Source of the DNA: an uncultured Chlorobiaceae bacterium
GTDB lineage: Bacteria > Bacteroidota > Chlorobiia > Chlorobiales > Chlorobiaceae
NCBI GenBank assembly: GCA_903994455.1
Contig: CAJEXI010000024.1
Span: forward strand, 1 to 45,241
Length of the DNA stretch: 45,241 nucleotides
Direction of reading: 5' to 3'
Made by a program: the position numbers and the translations under genes. This document shows positions 35,347 to 43,444 of this stretch, piece by piece. Every line of letters starts with the position of its first letter. The stretch's first letter is position 1. The notes below the pieces were generated by a model, which saw only the letters and a list, made by a program, of their open reading frames with translations, ran no database searches and had not been told where the DNA came from.

Positions 35347-35610
35347 ATGCCGACTTACCAGTATCGATGCAACAACTGCGGAAATGAGCTTGAAATAGTC
35401 CAGAAAATGAGCGCCGATTCTTTGACCATCTGTCCGCAATGTGAAAAAGAGACGTTTGAACGGGTCATCACCGCCGAGGGGGGATTTGTGCTGAAGGGAT
35501 CCGGGTTTTACAAAACAGACTATGCCAGGGACAAGCCAGCGGCAGCACCTGCAGCTCCCCCCTGTGCGACTGCGGCCTGCTCTGGCGGCAGTTGCCCAAT
35601 GGCAAAATAG
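35347..35610 (+). CDS. FmdB-family zinc-ribbon protein
   Basis: 87 residues. MPTYQYRCNNCGNELEIVQK and SLTICPQCEKETFERVI give the CxxC…CxxC zinc ribbon; the tail is Ala/Pro-rich with extra Cys (ATAACSGGSCP). FmdB-type ribbons are putative regulators or assembly proteins of unknown target. AAGGAGAAAAA upstream of the ATG is a strong ribosome site. Confidence 0.88.
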   Translation: MPTYQYRCNNCGNELEIVQKMSADSLTICPQCEKETFERVITAEGGFVLKGSGFYKTDYARDKPAAAPAAPPCATAACSGGSCPMAK

Positions 35611-35658
35611 AACACCTCAGCTCCACCGTCTGATGCCACCCGTCGAAACACGAAACAG

Positions 35659-35694
35659 CCTTCCTCTCTCAAGGGAGGCGTTTCTTTTTTTTGA
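35659..35694 (+). terminator. Probable terminator of the zinc-ribbon gene
   Basis: GCCTTCCTCTCTCAAGGGAGGC followed by GTTTC and a run of T. The stem has a mismatch, so strength is uncertain. It overlaps the end of the convergent LptA-like gene. Confidence 0.45.
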
Positions 35695-36601
35695 ACGGGT
35701 TCTCCTTGTCTCTCCAGGCAAACGTTGAAAGATTGATCTTTTTGTTTCCCCTGAAACTTTCGGGGTACTGTTTTCCCTCAACATTTCCCGTTACCTTTAC
35801 TTTGCCGAGGATGCCATCCGTGAAAAACATGCGGATCACATCCCCGCTCGAATAGTTGATTCCCGAAGGTTTCCGGTTTTCATTGTAGAGGTGATAGAGG
35901 CTTTCTGCCTGACTGGTGAGTGTTATTCCCGTTACTTTCGAATTGTCGTTGAGCAGGATCACCATTTTCTTGCCACTGAACTGATTATAGACGACTGGCG
36001 ACCGGGAGAGCGTATCCCGAGCGGCAAAAAAAGCATTGTTGATGACCTGTATTTCATCAACGTGTTTGCGTTTTCCGCCACCGTCAGACTCCTTGAGATG
36101 CAGCAGAATCGTTTCACCGCTGATCTGCTGCTCATGGTGCCAGACCAGAACATCGTCGTAGAGCGAGATTTGGCTGGTTGCCTTATTGACCACAGCTCTG
36201 TGCGATTTGCCAGCCAGTGAGTTATCCACCATCCGGCCACGCACCTTCCCGCTTAATTCGCCGATCTCCCTGTCCGTGTAGTAGACCCCATGTTCACCGT
36301 AGATTTCAACTGAATTGTCGGTCATAAAAACATTGCCGTCCAGAACGATTTTGTTCTCCTGCTCATAATCGGTGGCACGGTCGCATCGCAAGGTTATGGT
36401 ATCGTCCAGGAACACCACATTGCCGGAAACCATACGGTAGTCTCCTGCTTTTGTCTGGCCTCCTTCGATGGTATCGGCATGTTGGAGAATAATTTTCTTT
36501 TTTTCTGCCTGTAGTGTATTATGGCTTACAACCGGGAGCGCGATGGCCTGAATCAATACGATGCAGGCGGTCAAAAACATCAATGAAAAAAATCTTTGCA
36601 T
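35669..36601 (-). CDS. LptA/OstA-like periplasmic protein
   Basis: 310 residues with an N-terminal signal segment (MQRFFSLMFLTACIVLIQAI). It shows β-jellyroll repeats of the OstA/LptA kind: GDYRMVSGNVVFLDDTITL, KIVLDGNVFMTDNSVEIYGE, GVYYTDREIGELSGKVRG, plus later ILGKVKVTGNVEGKQYP. Such proteins form the bridge that carries lipopolysaccharide across the periplasm; the presence of kdsA nearby fits. It is longer than E. coli LptA and may belong to the OstA-like family of Bacteroidota/Chlorobi. No lipobox is clear. Confidence 0.72.
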   Translation of the reverse strand: MQRFFSLMFLTACIVLIQAIALPVVSHNTLQAEKKKIILQHADTIEGGQTKAGDYRMVSGNVVFLDDTITLRCDRATDYEQENKIVLDGNVFMTDNSVEIYGEHGVYYTDREIGELSGKVRGRMVDNSLAGKSHRAVVNKATSQISLYDDVLVWHHEQQISGETILLHLKESDGGGKRKHVDEIQVINNAFFAARDTLSRSPVVYNQFSGKKMVILLNDNSKVTGITLTSQAESLYHLYNENRKPSGINYSSGDVIRMFFTDGILGKVKVTGNVEGKQYPESFRGNKKINLSTFAWRDKENPFKKKKRLP

Positions 36602-36670
36602 GGTAATGGATAAATTGATGGCATCCCGCCGATTGTTTTACCCCTAATGTAACAAAGCTTTGTTTTGACT

Positions 36671-37786
36671 GTGAAAAAATTACTGTTGACCGCTGGCGGC
36701 AAGCCTGCAACCCTTTTGCTTGCTCCCCTTTATGATGCACTGAAAAAAAACGGGAATTACAAACCGGTCGTCATGCTTGCAGCGCCGGAGGGTGTTGAAC
36801 CAATCAGCACTGATCTCGCAGCCTGCTTTGGTCTTGGCGAAGCGAGCCATACCGTCATGCTTCCGAAAGGTACTCCGGTTGAACAACTGGTTGCGGTCAT
36901 GACCGGTGCGGAAAAAATCATGCGGAGCGAACAACCCGATCTTGTTCTGGTCTGTGGCTGCGACAATGCCGCGTTAGGTGCCGCCATTACTGCGGCAAAA
37001 CTTGCTCTTCCTGTTGCTGCAATCGATGCTGGCCTGCGGAGCTACGAGCGTTCAGACGTTGAAGAGATCAACCGCGTCGTCATAGATGCCATGGCCGACT
37101 TTCACTTTGTCAGCGAACACAGCGGGGAATATAACCTGATCAATGAAGGCGTCGCCGATGAAAAGGTCTTTTTTGCAGGGAACCTCATTGTCGACAGTCT
37201 TGTCGCTCTGATGGAGCAGGCCAATGACCGTGATATATCAGTGGTTCCTGATGTCAAGCCGAAAAAATATGCCCTTGTACTCCTGAACCCTGCTGGCCGT
37301 TTTGCCGGTAAAGAGCCGCTTGACATGATGAACAGGCTTCTCCAGGAGATTTCCACCAAAATCACCGTCGTCATGCCGCTTGCTGCGGAGCTTGAATCGC
37401 TTATGCAGCAGCACGGTATGGGTGACTCGTTCAGCACAATAGAGGGAGTAAAAATAATCGAAATTCCATCTCACACCTCGCTTTTGAAGCTGCTCAGGGA
37501 TTCAATGTTGCTGCTTACTGACCTTGAGGAGATGCAGTCGGAAGCCACCGTCATGAATGTCCCTTGCCTCACCATCATGGAGACATCCTCCCGTCCCGCC
37601 ACCATCGAAATCGGCACCAACGCTCTTGTTGGTCTCGATGAGGATGATATCAAAAGCCGCATTCACGACATTCTCCATCCCGGTTTACATCAACACATCA
37701 CAAGCCGCTCAAAAATCCCCGAAAAATGGGATGGAGCCGCTGCCGGGCGAATTGTTGCTGTGCTTGATCGGGTGCTTGGAGATTGA
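36671..37786 (+). CDS. Divergent WecB-family (UDP-GlcNAc 2-epimerase-like) protein
   Basis: 371 residues from GTG at 36671 (TTG at 36665 also possible). The GT-B-like layout of WecB is clear: AAGGKPATLLLAPL-type start, LVLVCGCDNAALGAAITAAK, AAIDAGLRSYE, VEEINRVVIDAMADFHFVSE, FFAGNLIVDSL, and EATVMNVPCLTIMETSSRPA. But several family residues differ: GTRPE at the start reads GGKPA, VEAGLR reads IDAGLR, the HRREN histidine segment reads LNPAGRFAGK without His, and the UDP-binding SGG near the end reads LEE. So it is probably not an ordinary epimerase; it may bind a different sugar or be regulatory. Confidence 0.7.
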   Translation: MKKLLLTAGGKPATLLLAPLYDALKKNGNYKPVVMLAAPEGVEPISTDLAACFGLGEASHTVMLPKGTPVEQLVAVMTGAEKIMRSEQPDLVLVCGCDNAALGAAITAAKLALPVAAIDAGLRSYERSDVEEINRVVIDAMADFHFVSEHSGEYNLINEGVADEKVFFAGNLIVDSLVALMEQANDRDISVVPDVKPKKYALVLLNPAGRFAGKEPLDMMNRLLQEISTKITVVMPLAAELESLMQQHGMGDSFSTIEGVKIIEIPSHTSLLKLLRDSMLLLTDLEEMQSEATVMNVPCLTIMETSSRPATIEIGTNALVGLDEDDIKSRIHDILHPGLHQHITSRSKIPEKWDGAAAGRIVAVLDRVLGD

Positions 37787-37842
37787 GCAATACCTTGCCA
37801 TGGTTACTCCGCTTTGCATTATTATATATGATAAATTTTAGG

Positions 37843-37876
37843 TAGTTTGGATAAAGCAAAAAGTATCATCAAACTA
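37843..37876. promoter_or_regulatory. Inverted repeat upstream of the DUF2442 gene
   Basis: TAGTTTG at 37843–37849 is matched by CAAACTA at 37870–37876, with partial extension inward (GGATA / TATCAT). It lies just before the DUF2442 start at 37890 and is preceded by an AT-rich TATATAT run, so it could be an operator for autoregulation. No binding protein is known. Confidence 0.3.
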
Positions 37877-37889
37877 TGATTAAAATGCC

Positions 37890-38138
37890 ATGTATTGGGA
37901 TATTAAAAGAGTAAAGCCATTGCCCGACTATAAAATCTACGTCGAGACTGTGGCGGGGCGAAAGGGTATATTTGACGTTAAACCGTATCTTGATTTCGGG
38001 GTTTTCAGGGAACTGCGTGATATCAATTATTTTAATCAGGCAGGCATAGAACATGGTGCGGTTACCTGGCCACACAAGCAGGATATTGCGCCTGAAACAT
38101 TGCTTGCTGAAATGCTGCCCGTTGACAAACCCGTTTGA
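37890..38138 (+). CDS. DUF2442-family protein
   Basis: 82 residues: DIKRVKPLPDYKIYVETVAG, GIFDVKPYLDFGVFRELRD, AVTWPHKQDIAPETLL. This is the DUF2442 pattern, in which a V…P…Y-x-L strand is followed by FDV-x-P and a late WP-x-x-xDI-x-PE. Many such proteins pair with a DUF4160 gene in toxin-antitoxin-like loci; no DUF4160 gene is visible here, so it is an orphan at the head of the restriction island. Confidence 0.8.
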   Translation: MYWDIKRVKPLPDYKIYVETVAGRKGIFDVKPYLDFGVFRELRDINYFNQAGIEHGAVTWPHKQDIAPETLLAEMLPVDKPV

Positions 38139-38170
38139 GTCTTTTCATCAAAACAACCCGGAGTCAATCA

Positions 38171-38332
38171 GTGAGTGGCAACCAGACTGACCTTACCTTT
38201 TTTACAAACGACGGGAATCAGATACGTTGCACCTTGGGTTTTGACGACAACTCAACCATTGATCAGATCAGGAATAATGTAGAAACATGGCACGAACAAA
38301 AGCACCAAAAGAGATCAAAGAAGAGCCCATAG
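38171..38332 (+). CDS. Small hypothetical protein before hsdM
   Basis: 53 residues from a GTG at 38171 with GGAG eight bases before it. It reads [20 protein letters not shown] and ends in a basic tail ([10 protein letters not shown]) that overlaps the hsdM start by 46 bases. Its role is unknown. It may be a real leader gene or the end of a longer lost gene, since the frame continues upstream to a TTG at 38135 overlapping the DUF2442 stop. Confidence 0.4.
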   Translation: MSGNQTDLTFFTNDGNQIRCTLGFDDNSTIDQIRNNVETWHEQKHQKRSKKSP

Positions 38333-39831
38333 AAAAGCAGCTCTGGAAAGCCGCCGACAAGCTGCGCAAAAACATTGACGCTGCTGAATACAAGCATGTC
38401 GTGCTCGGCCTGATGTTTCTCAAATACATCTCTGACTCTTTTGAGGAGATGTACACCAAACTTCAGGCAGGCGAAGGTGAATATGCCGGAGCTGATCCAG
38501 AAGATAAAGATGAGTACAAAGGAGAAAATATCTTCTTTGTACCCCAGCAAGCTCGATGGTCTTATTTGCTGACAAGTGCCCGCCAGTCGGATATTGGTAT
38601 CCTTGTTGATGAGGCGATGGATATTATTGAAAAGGAAAATCCCATGCTCAAGGGTGTTTTGCCCAAGGTCTATGCACGCCAAAACCTCGATCCCGCAAGC
38701 CTTGGCGGTTTGATTGACCTCATGAGCAATATCGCCCTCGGTGATGCCAAGTCACGGAGCCGCGATGTGCTCGGTCACGTTTTCGAATACTTCCTCGGAG
38801 AATTCGCTCTCGCCGAAGGCAAGCAGGGTGGTCAGTTTTACACCCCGCGCAGCATTGTTGAACTGCTTGTCTCCATGCTTGAGCCCTACAAAGGCAGGGT
38901 TTTGGATCCCTGCTGTGGTTCCGGCGGCATGTTTGTGCAATCGGAAAAATTTATCAACGAGCATCAAGGCCGTGTAAAGGATATCTCGATCTACGGTCAG
39001 GAGAGCAACCAGACCACCTGGCGGCTGGCAAAGATCAACCTTGCTATTCGAGGGATCGACAGCTCACAGGTGAAATGGAACAACGAAGGCTCCTTTCTCA
39101 ACGATGCCCATAAAGACCTTAAAGCCGATTACGTTATAGCCAATCCCCCCTTCAACGACAGCGACTGGAGCGGTGAGCAACTGCGTGGTGATGGCCGCTG
39201 GAAATACGGCATTCCGCCTGCAGGCAATGCCAACTTCGCTTGGTTACAGCACTTTATCTTCCACCTTGCCCCCAACGGCATAGCCGGAGTCGTACTTGCC
39301 AAAGGTGCACTCACGAGTAAAAGCAGCGGTGAGGGCGATATCCGTAAATCCATGATAGCCGACGGCAACCTGATTGACTGCGTGGTCAACTTGCCCGCCA
39401 AACTCTTTCTGAACACGCAGATTCCTGCCGCTCTCTGGTTTCTGAACCGGGCACGGAACAACGGCCACCCGCGCAAGAACGAAATTCTCTTTATCGATGC
39501 CCGTAATCTGGGCCACCTCATCAATCGCCGTACCCGTGAACTCTCGGGTGACGACATTGACCTCATTGCCGAAACCTATCACGACTGGCGAACCGGAGAG
39601 GGTGAGTATGAGGATGAAAAAGGCTTTTGTGCCTCCGTGCCGATGGAACGAGTGCAGGAACTCGACTACGTGCTCACACCGGGTCGCTATGTTGGCCTTG
39701 CAGAGGAAGAGGATGACTTTGACTTTGCTGAACGTTTTGCAACACTGAAGGCTGAGTTTGAAGCGCAGTTGGTGGAAGAAGCTGAGCTGAACAAGGCAAT
39801 TGCAGAGAATCTGGCGAGGATAAAAATATGA
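38287..39831 (+). CDS. hsdM: Type I restriction-modification DNA methyltransferase subunit
   Basis: 514 residues. The N-terminal helical HsdM_N domain ([33 protein letters not shown]) is followed by motif X-like [20 protein letters not shown] motif [20 protein letters not shown] and motif [16 protein letters not shown] (NPPF, adenine-N6 type). It methylates adenine within the site defined by HsdS. The 3' end overlaps the YhcG-like gene by 4 bases (ATGA). AGGA lies before the ATG. Confidence 0.95.
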   Translation: MARTKAPKEIKEEPIEKQLWKAADKLRKNIDAAEYKHVVLGLMFLKYISDSFEEMYTKLQAGEGEYAGADPEDKDEYKGENIFFVPQQARWSYLLTSARQSDIGILVDEAMDIIEKENPMLKGVLPKVYARQNLDPASLGGLIDLMSNIALGDAKSRSRDVLGHVFEYFLGEFALAEGKQGGQFYTPRSIVELLVSMLEPYKGRVLDPCCGSGGMFVQSEKFINEHQGRVKDISIYGQESNQTTWRLAKINLAIRGIDSSQVKWNNEGSFLNDAHKDLKADYVIANPPFNDSDWSGEQLRGDGRWKYGIPPAGNANFAWLQHFIFHLAPNGIAGVVLAKGALTSKSSGEGDIRKSMIADGNLIDCVVNLPAKLFLNTQIPAALWFLNRARNNGHPRKNEILFIDARNLGHLINRRTRELSGDDIDLIAETYHDWRTGEGEYEDEKGFCASVPMERVQELDYVLTPGRYVGLAEEEDDFDFAERFATLKAEFEAQLVEEAELNKAIAENLARIKI

Positions 39832-40910
39832 ACGGAAATAACCGGTTGTATAATGAATTGCTGGAGCTGGTTCAGATAAAAATCAGACAGGCACAACAGA
39901 AGGCAGTTTTTTCCATTAACCGTGAGCTACTCATTCTTTACTGGGAAACGGGAAAACTGATTGCCCAGCGCCAACAGCAGGAAGGGTGGGGAAGCGCCAT
40001 TATTCCACGGCTGAGTCGTGATATCAATAATTTATTACCTGAAATCAAAGGCTATTCGATCCGCAACATCGGGCGTATGATTGCTTTTTATCGCGAATAC
40101 CCTGATGCCGATCTGTTTTTGCCACAGCCTGTGGCAAAAAATAAGCAACCCTCAAATTTGCCACAGCCCGAGGCAAAAATTGAGTCTCTGATTTTTTCTC
40201 TGCCTTGGGGTCATAACATCCTGCTCCTGGAAAAGGTCAAAGATCGTCAACATCGGTTGTTTTACATGCAGCAGGCGTTGCTGCATGGTTGGAGCCGAAA
40301 TGTTCTTGCTTTGATGTACGAAAGTCAACTTCATGCAAGAGATGGGTGCAAGCTGTCAAATTTCAGTGCTTTGCTGCCTCCTGAGCAATCGGATATGGTG
40401 CGGCATGCATTAAAAGATCCTTATGTATTTGATTTTTTGACGCTCACCGAACCCTATCATGAACGGGAACTGGAAACAACGCTGCTTAACCATATTGAAA
40501 AATTTCTGATGGAGCTTGGCGTAGGCTTTGCGTTTGTAGGCAGGCAATACCCTTTGAGCATCGGAAAGGATGATTTTTATATTGACCTCCTGTTTTATCA
40601 TCTCAAATTGCGGTGCTTTATAGTCATAGAGCTGAAAAAAGGGAAGTTTAAACCGGAATATGCCGGAAAGCTGAATTTTTATTGCAATGTTGTGGATGGC
40701 ACGCTCAAGCATGTTGATGACCAGCCTACCATTGGCTTGATTTTATGTCAGGATAAAAATGAACTTGTTGCAGAATACGCATTGAAAGGTATTGACAAGC
40801 CGATTGGTATCAGTGAATACCAGTTAATGAAACAGTTGCCGGTAGAATTCCAGTCATCCCTGCCGAGTATCGAGCAGATTGAAGCGGAGTTGGGAGGTGG
40901 CGATGAGTGA
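39828..40910 (+). CDS. YhcG/DUF1016 family PD-(D/E)xK nuclease-like protein
   Basis: 360 residues. The N-terminal DUF1016_N winged region ([34 protein letters not shown]) precedes [13 protein letters not shown] and a C-terminal PD-(D/E)xK core: [40 protein letters not shown] (D…E-x-K). The family is associated with restriction loci. Here it sits between hsdM and hsdS with 4- and 8-base overlaps, so it is co-translated with them. Residues ~98–117 contain a short duplicated LPQPxAK stretch that at DNA level is an imperfect palindrome repeated twice. Confidence 0.85.
   Translation: MNGNNRLYNELLELVQIKIRQAQQKAVFSINRELLILYWETGKLIAQRQQQEGWGSAIIPRLSRDINNLLPEIKGYSIRNIGRMIAFYREYPDADLFLPQPVAKNKQPSNLPQPEAKIESLIFSLPWGHNILLLEKVKDRQHRLFYMQQALLHGWSRNVLALMYESQLHARDGCKLSNFSALLPPEQSDMVRHALKDPYVFDFLTLTEPYHERELETTLLNHIEKFLMELGVGFAFVGRQYPLSIGKDDFYIDLLFYHLKLRCFIVIELKKGKFKPEYAGKLNFYCNVVDGTLKHVDDQPTIGLILCQDKNELVAEYALKGIDKPIGISEYQLMKQLPVEFQSSLPSIEQIEAELGGGDE
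40116..40179 (+). repeat. Duplicated short palindrome inside the YhcG-like gene
   Basis: TTTGCCACAGCCTGTGGCAA at about 40118–40137 and TTTGCCACAGCCCGAGGCAA at about 40157–40176 are near-identical and stand in direct orientation 39 bases apart; the first is a good hairpin. In the protein they give LPQPVAK and LPQPEAK, a hinge-like insertion between the two domains. Confidence 0.6.
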
Positions 40911-42102
40911 CGGTTTGAGCGGGTGGCAGGAATATCATTTAAACGAAATTTATACTTTTGCTTCAGGACTTTCGAAAAGCCGTGATCAATTCGGGTTTGG
41001 TTTTCCTTTTCTGTCTTTCAAGGACGTATTCAATAATTTTTTTCTTCCAAAAAAGCTGGGGAACTTAGCAAATACGAGCATCAAGGAAAGATTGCAATGC
41101 TCTATAAAAAAAGGGGATGTTTTTCTCACTCGCACGAGTGAAACCCAAGAGGAACTTGGCATGAGTTCTGTCGCATTAATTGATTATCCAGAAGCAACTT
41201 TTAATGGCTTTACGAAGCGATTACGTCCAATTGGGCATATAGATGTGTGGCCGGAGTATACTGGATACTATTTTAGGTCACCGTATTTTAGAGCTACAGT
41301 TACGAGCATGTCATCCATGACTACAAGGGCAAGTCTAAACAATGATATGATGTCAGCCCTTAAAATTATGGTACCTCCTCTCCCCGAACAAAAAGCCATT
41401 GCTAATATCCTCAGCAGCCTTGACGACAAAATCGATCTGCTGCATCGCCAGAACAAAACCCTCGAATCCATGGCCGAAACCCTCTTTCGGCAGTGGTTTC
41501 TTGAAGAGGCTCAGGATGTTTGTGAGGAATATTCCGTATCTGATTTTGCTGACCACGTTAAAGAGAATGTGGTTCCAGCTAAATCCAAGAGTGAATATTA
41601 TCATCATTACAGCTTGCCTGCATTTGATGAAGGTAAAAGGCCGACTCTTGAACTTGGAAGTGAAATACTCAGCAATAAATACAAAGTAGTAGAGTACTCA
41701 ATACTGGTTTCCAAGCTGAATCCCAAAGTGCCAAGAATATGGCCAGTTAGCTCTCTTCCGAGTAAGAATTCTATCTGTTCAACAGAGTTTCAAGTGTTAA
41801 GGCCTAAAAATATAAAGCTATACGGATATTTATTATTTTTACTGCGTTCCAATGATGCAGTAGATGCACTGTCTATGGCGGCATCTGGAACCAGTGGGAG
41901 TCATCAAAGGGTACGGCCTGAAGATATTTTCAATATCAAAACGAGTTTGCCTTCACTTGCGCGTGCTGAGCAATACTCGAACATGGTTATGCCTGGTATT
42001 GCCAAAACGTGTTCAAATCTATTACAAATTAATATCCTTGAAATACTCCGTGATACCCTGTTGCCAAAACTGATGAGCGGCGAAGTGACAGTTATAAATT
42101 AA
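40903..42102 (+). CDS. hsdS: Type I restriction-modification specificity subunit
   Basis: 399 residues from the ATG at 40903, which overlaps the YhcG-like stop by 8 bases. Two target-recognition halves surround the conserved region PPLPEQKAIANILSSLDDKI followed by a helix (DLLHRQNKTLESMAETLFRQ); the end repeats the pattern (LLQINILEILRDTLLPKLMS). HsdS reads the bipartite DNA target for HsdM and HsdR; each half reads one part of the target. The recognition sequence cannot be predicted from here. Confidence 0.93.
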   Translation: MSDGLSGWQEYHLNEIYTFASGLSKSRDQFGFGFPFLSFKDVFNNFFLPKKLGNLANTSIKERLQCSIKKGDVFLTRTSETQEELGMSSVALIDYPEATFNGFTKRLRPIGHIDVWPEYTGYYFRSPYFRATVTSMSSMTTRASLNNDMMSALKIMVPPLPEQKAIANILSSLDDKIDLLHRQNKTLESMAETLFRQWFLEEAQDVCEEYSVSDFADHVKENVVPAKSKSEYYHHYSLPAFDEGKRPTLELGSEILSNKYKVVEYSILVSKLNPKVPRIWPVSSLPSKNSICSTEFQVLRPKNIKLYGYLLFLLRSNDAVDALSMAASGTSGSHQRVRPEDIFNIKTSLPSLARAEQYSNMVMPGIAKTCSNLLQINILEILRDTLLPKLMSGEVTVIN

Positions 42103-42111
42103 GTTACAGAT

Positions 42112-42645
42112 ATGAAAATATCGAACGAACAAGCTGAATACCTCTTGAAATTGCCCAAAAAAATTGTTGGGCCTGACGGTTTGCTGGAGAGTTTGACGAT
42201 TGACCAGCAGTTTCCGTTTAACCAACGTTTCGAGATTATTTCGGCAAAAGATGATGAGTTTACTTTTTTATTGGAAATAAAACAGAGTCAGAAAAAAAGT
42301 ATTCGCGTCAGTTTTCACCATCAGGAAAACGATACTAAAACAGGCTTGCTGCGTGTCGATTATAATAGCGGGCATCAAAACCCTGAAGGGATTTCAGAAT
42401 TTGTTCCCGAAAAATTTCATCCCTACGTTGGGAAATCTTTTTCAGATAAGGAACACCACATTCATTACCATGTGGAAGGGTATAAATCTCTTGCCTGGGC
42501 AATCCCTTTGACCGATGATGATTTTCAAATTAAAGAGTTGAACAGAGGTGCCCAGTTGAACAACACCCTGGCTGCTATCGTTAACGTGTTTGCAAAGACG
42601 ATCAATCTGGAGACGGTCATTACCATAAATCCATTACTGCTATGA
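42112..42645 (+). CDS. DUF6978-like protein
   Basis: 177 residues. MKISNEQAEYLLKLPKKIVG opening and a late HIHYHVEGYKSLAWAIPLTD, in which His and W-A-x-P follow a YxSGHQNPEG loop, match the shape I associate with DUF6978 proteins. No catalytic motif is seen. Its stop overlaps the DUF1828/1829 gene in ATGA, so the two are a unit inside the restriction operon, possibly a small defence or antitoxin pair. Confidence 0.5.
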   Translation: MKISNEQAEYLLKLPKKIVGPDGLLESLTIDQQFPFNQRFEIISAKDDEFTFLLEIKQSQKKSIRVSFHHQENDTKTGLLRVDYNSGHQNPEGISEFVPEKFHPYVGKSFSDKEHHIHYHVEGYKSLAWAIPLTDDDFQIKELNRGAQLNNTLAAIVNVFAKTINLETVITINPLLL

Positions 42646-43424
42646 GCTGGATAGAGAATAGTATCAAAGAATATTACAACTGGCTTCACGAAAAAACCAT
42701 TGTAACCAAAGATGAAAATACAGGATGGAGTGCTATAAGCACCCCGTATTCAGGCTTGTTTAATGATACTATTGAGATCTATGCCAAGCTTGAAAATGGC
42801 AGGCTCATCTTGTCTGATGATGGCGTAACATTAGCTAATTTAGAACTTGCAGGAGCGCCTCTATTGCGTTCTTCGAAACGCAAGGAGTGGCTCGACATGG
42901 TTTTACTGAATTATGGAATAGCATTGCTTGATAATGAACTTCAGGTTATTGGAACAGAAAAGGATTTCAATCAAAAGAAGCATAACCTGATTTGTGCAAT
43001 TTCAGAAATTTCGGACATGGCAATGATGGCAAAACATACCGTCTCTTCTCTTTTCAAGGAAGATGTCAAAGCCTATCTCGATGAACAAGGCATTATTTGC
43101 ACTCCACAGTTTATTGCGAAAGGCTCTACAGGTATTGAATTTACCTTTGACTTTCAAATTGCGGGCAAGCAAAAAGAAATTGTCATTAAATCATTTAATT
43201 CTCTGAATAAAATTAATGTTCCGAATTTTCTCTTCGGTTGGGAGGATATAAAGCCAATCAGAGAGAAGGTTTCCTGCAAAGAGTTAAAAGGGTTGGCTAT
43301 TGTAAATAATGAAGACAAGGAGATAAAGAGAGAGTATTTGGATGCCCTGAAAAGTAAGGGTGCTGATATTATTCTGTGGGATCAACGCTATCAGCGAGAA
43401 ATGTTAGATAAATTTGCCGCATAG
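42642..43424 (+). CDS. DUF1828/DUF1829 domain protein
   Basis: 260 residues. The N-terminal DUF1828 part has ISTPYSGLFNDTIEIYAKLE and LILSDDGVTLANLELAGAPL; the C-terminal DUF1829 part has FTFDFQIAGKQKEIVIKSFN, NFLFGWEDIKPIRE and LKGLAIVNNEDKEIKREYLD. Such proteins occur next to defence genes and in mobile elements; their role is unknown. It is translationally coupled to the DUF6978-like gene and lies 20 bases before hsdR. Confidence 0.65.
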   Translation: MSWIENSIKEYYNWLHEKTIVTKDENTGWSAISTPYSGLFNDTIEIYAKLENGRLILSDDGVTLANLELAGAPLLRSSKRKEWLDMVLLNYGIALLDNELQVIGTEKDFNQKKHNLICAISEISDMAMMAKHTVSSLFKEDVKAYLDEQGIICTPQFIAKGSTGIEFTFDFQIAGKQKEIVIKSFNSLNKINVPNFLFGWEDIKPIREKVSCKELKGLAIVNNEDKEIKREYLDALKSKGADIILWDQRYQREMLDKFAA

Positions 43425-43444
43425 CTTCCAAAAGCAAATAAAGC

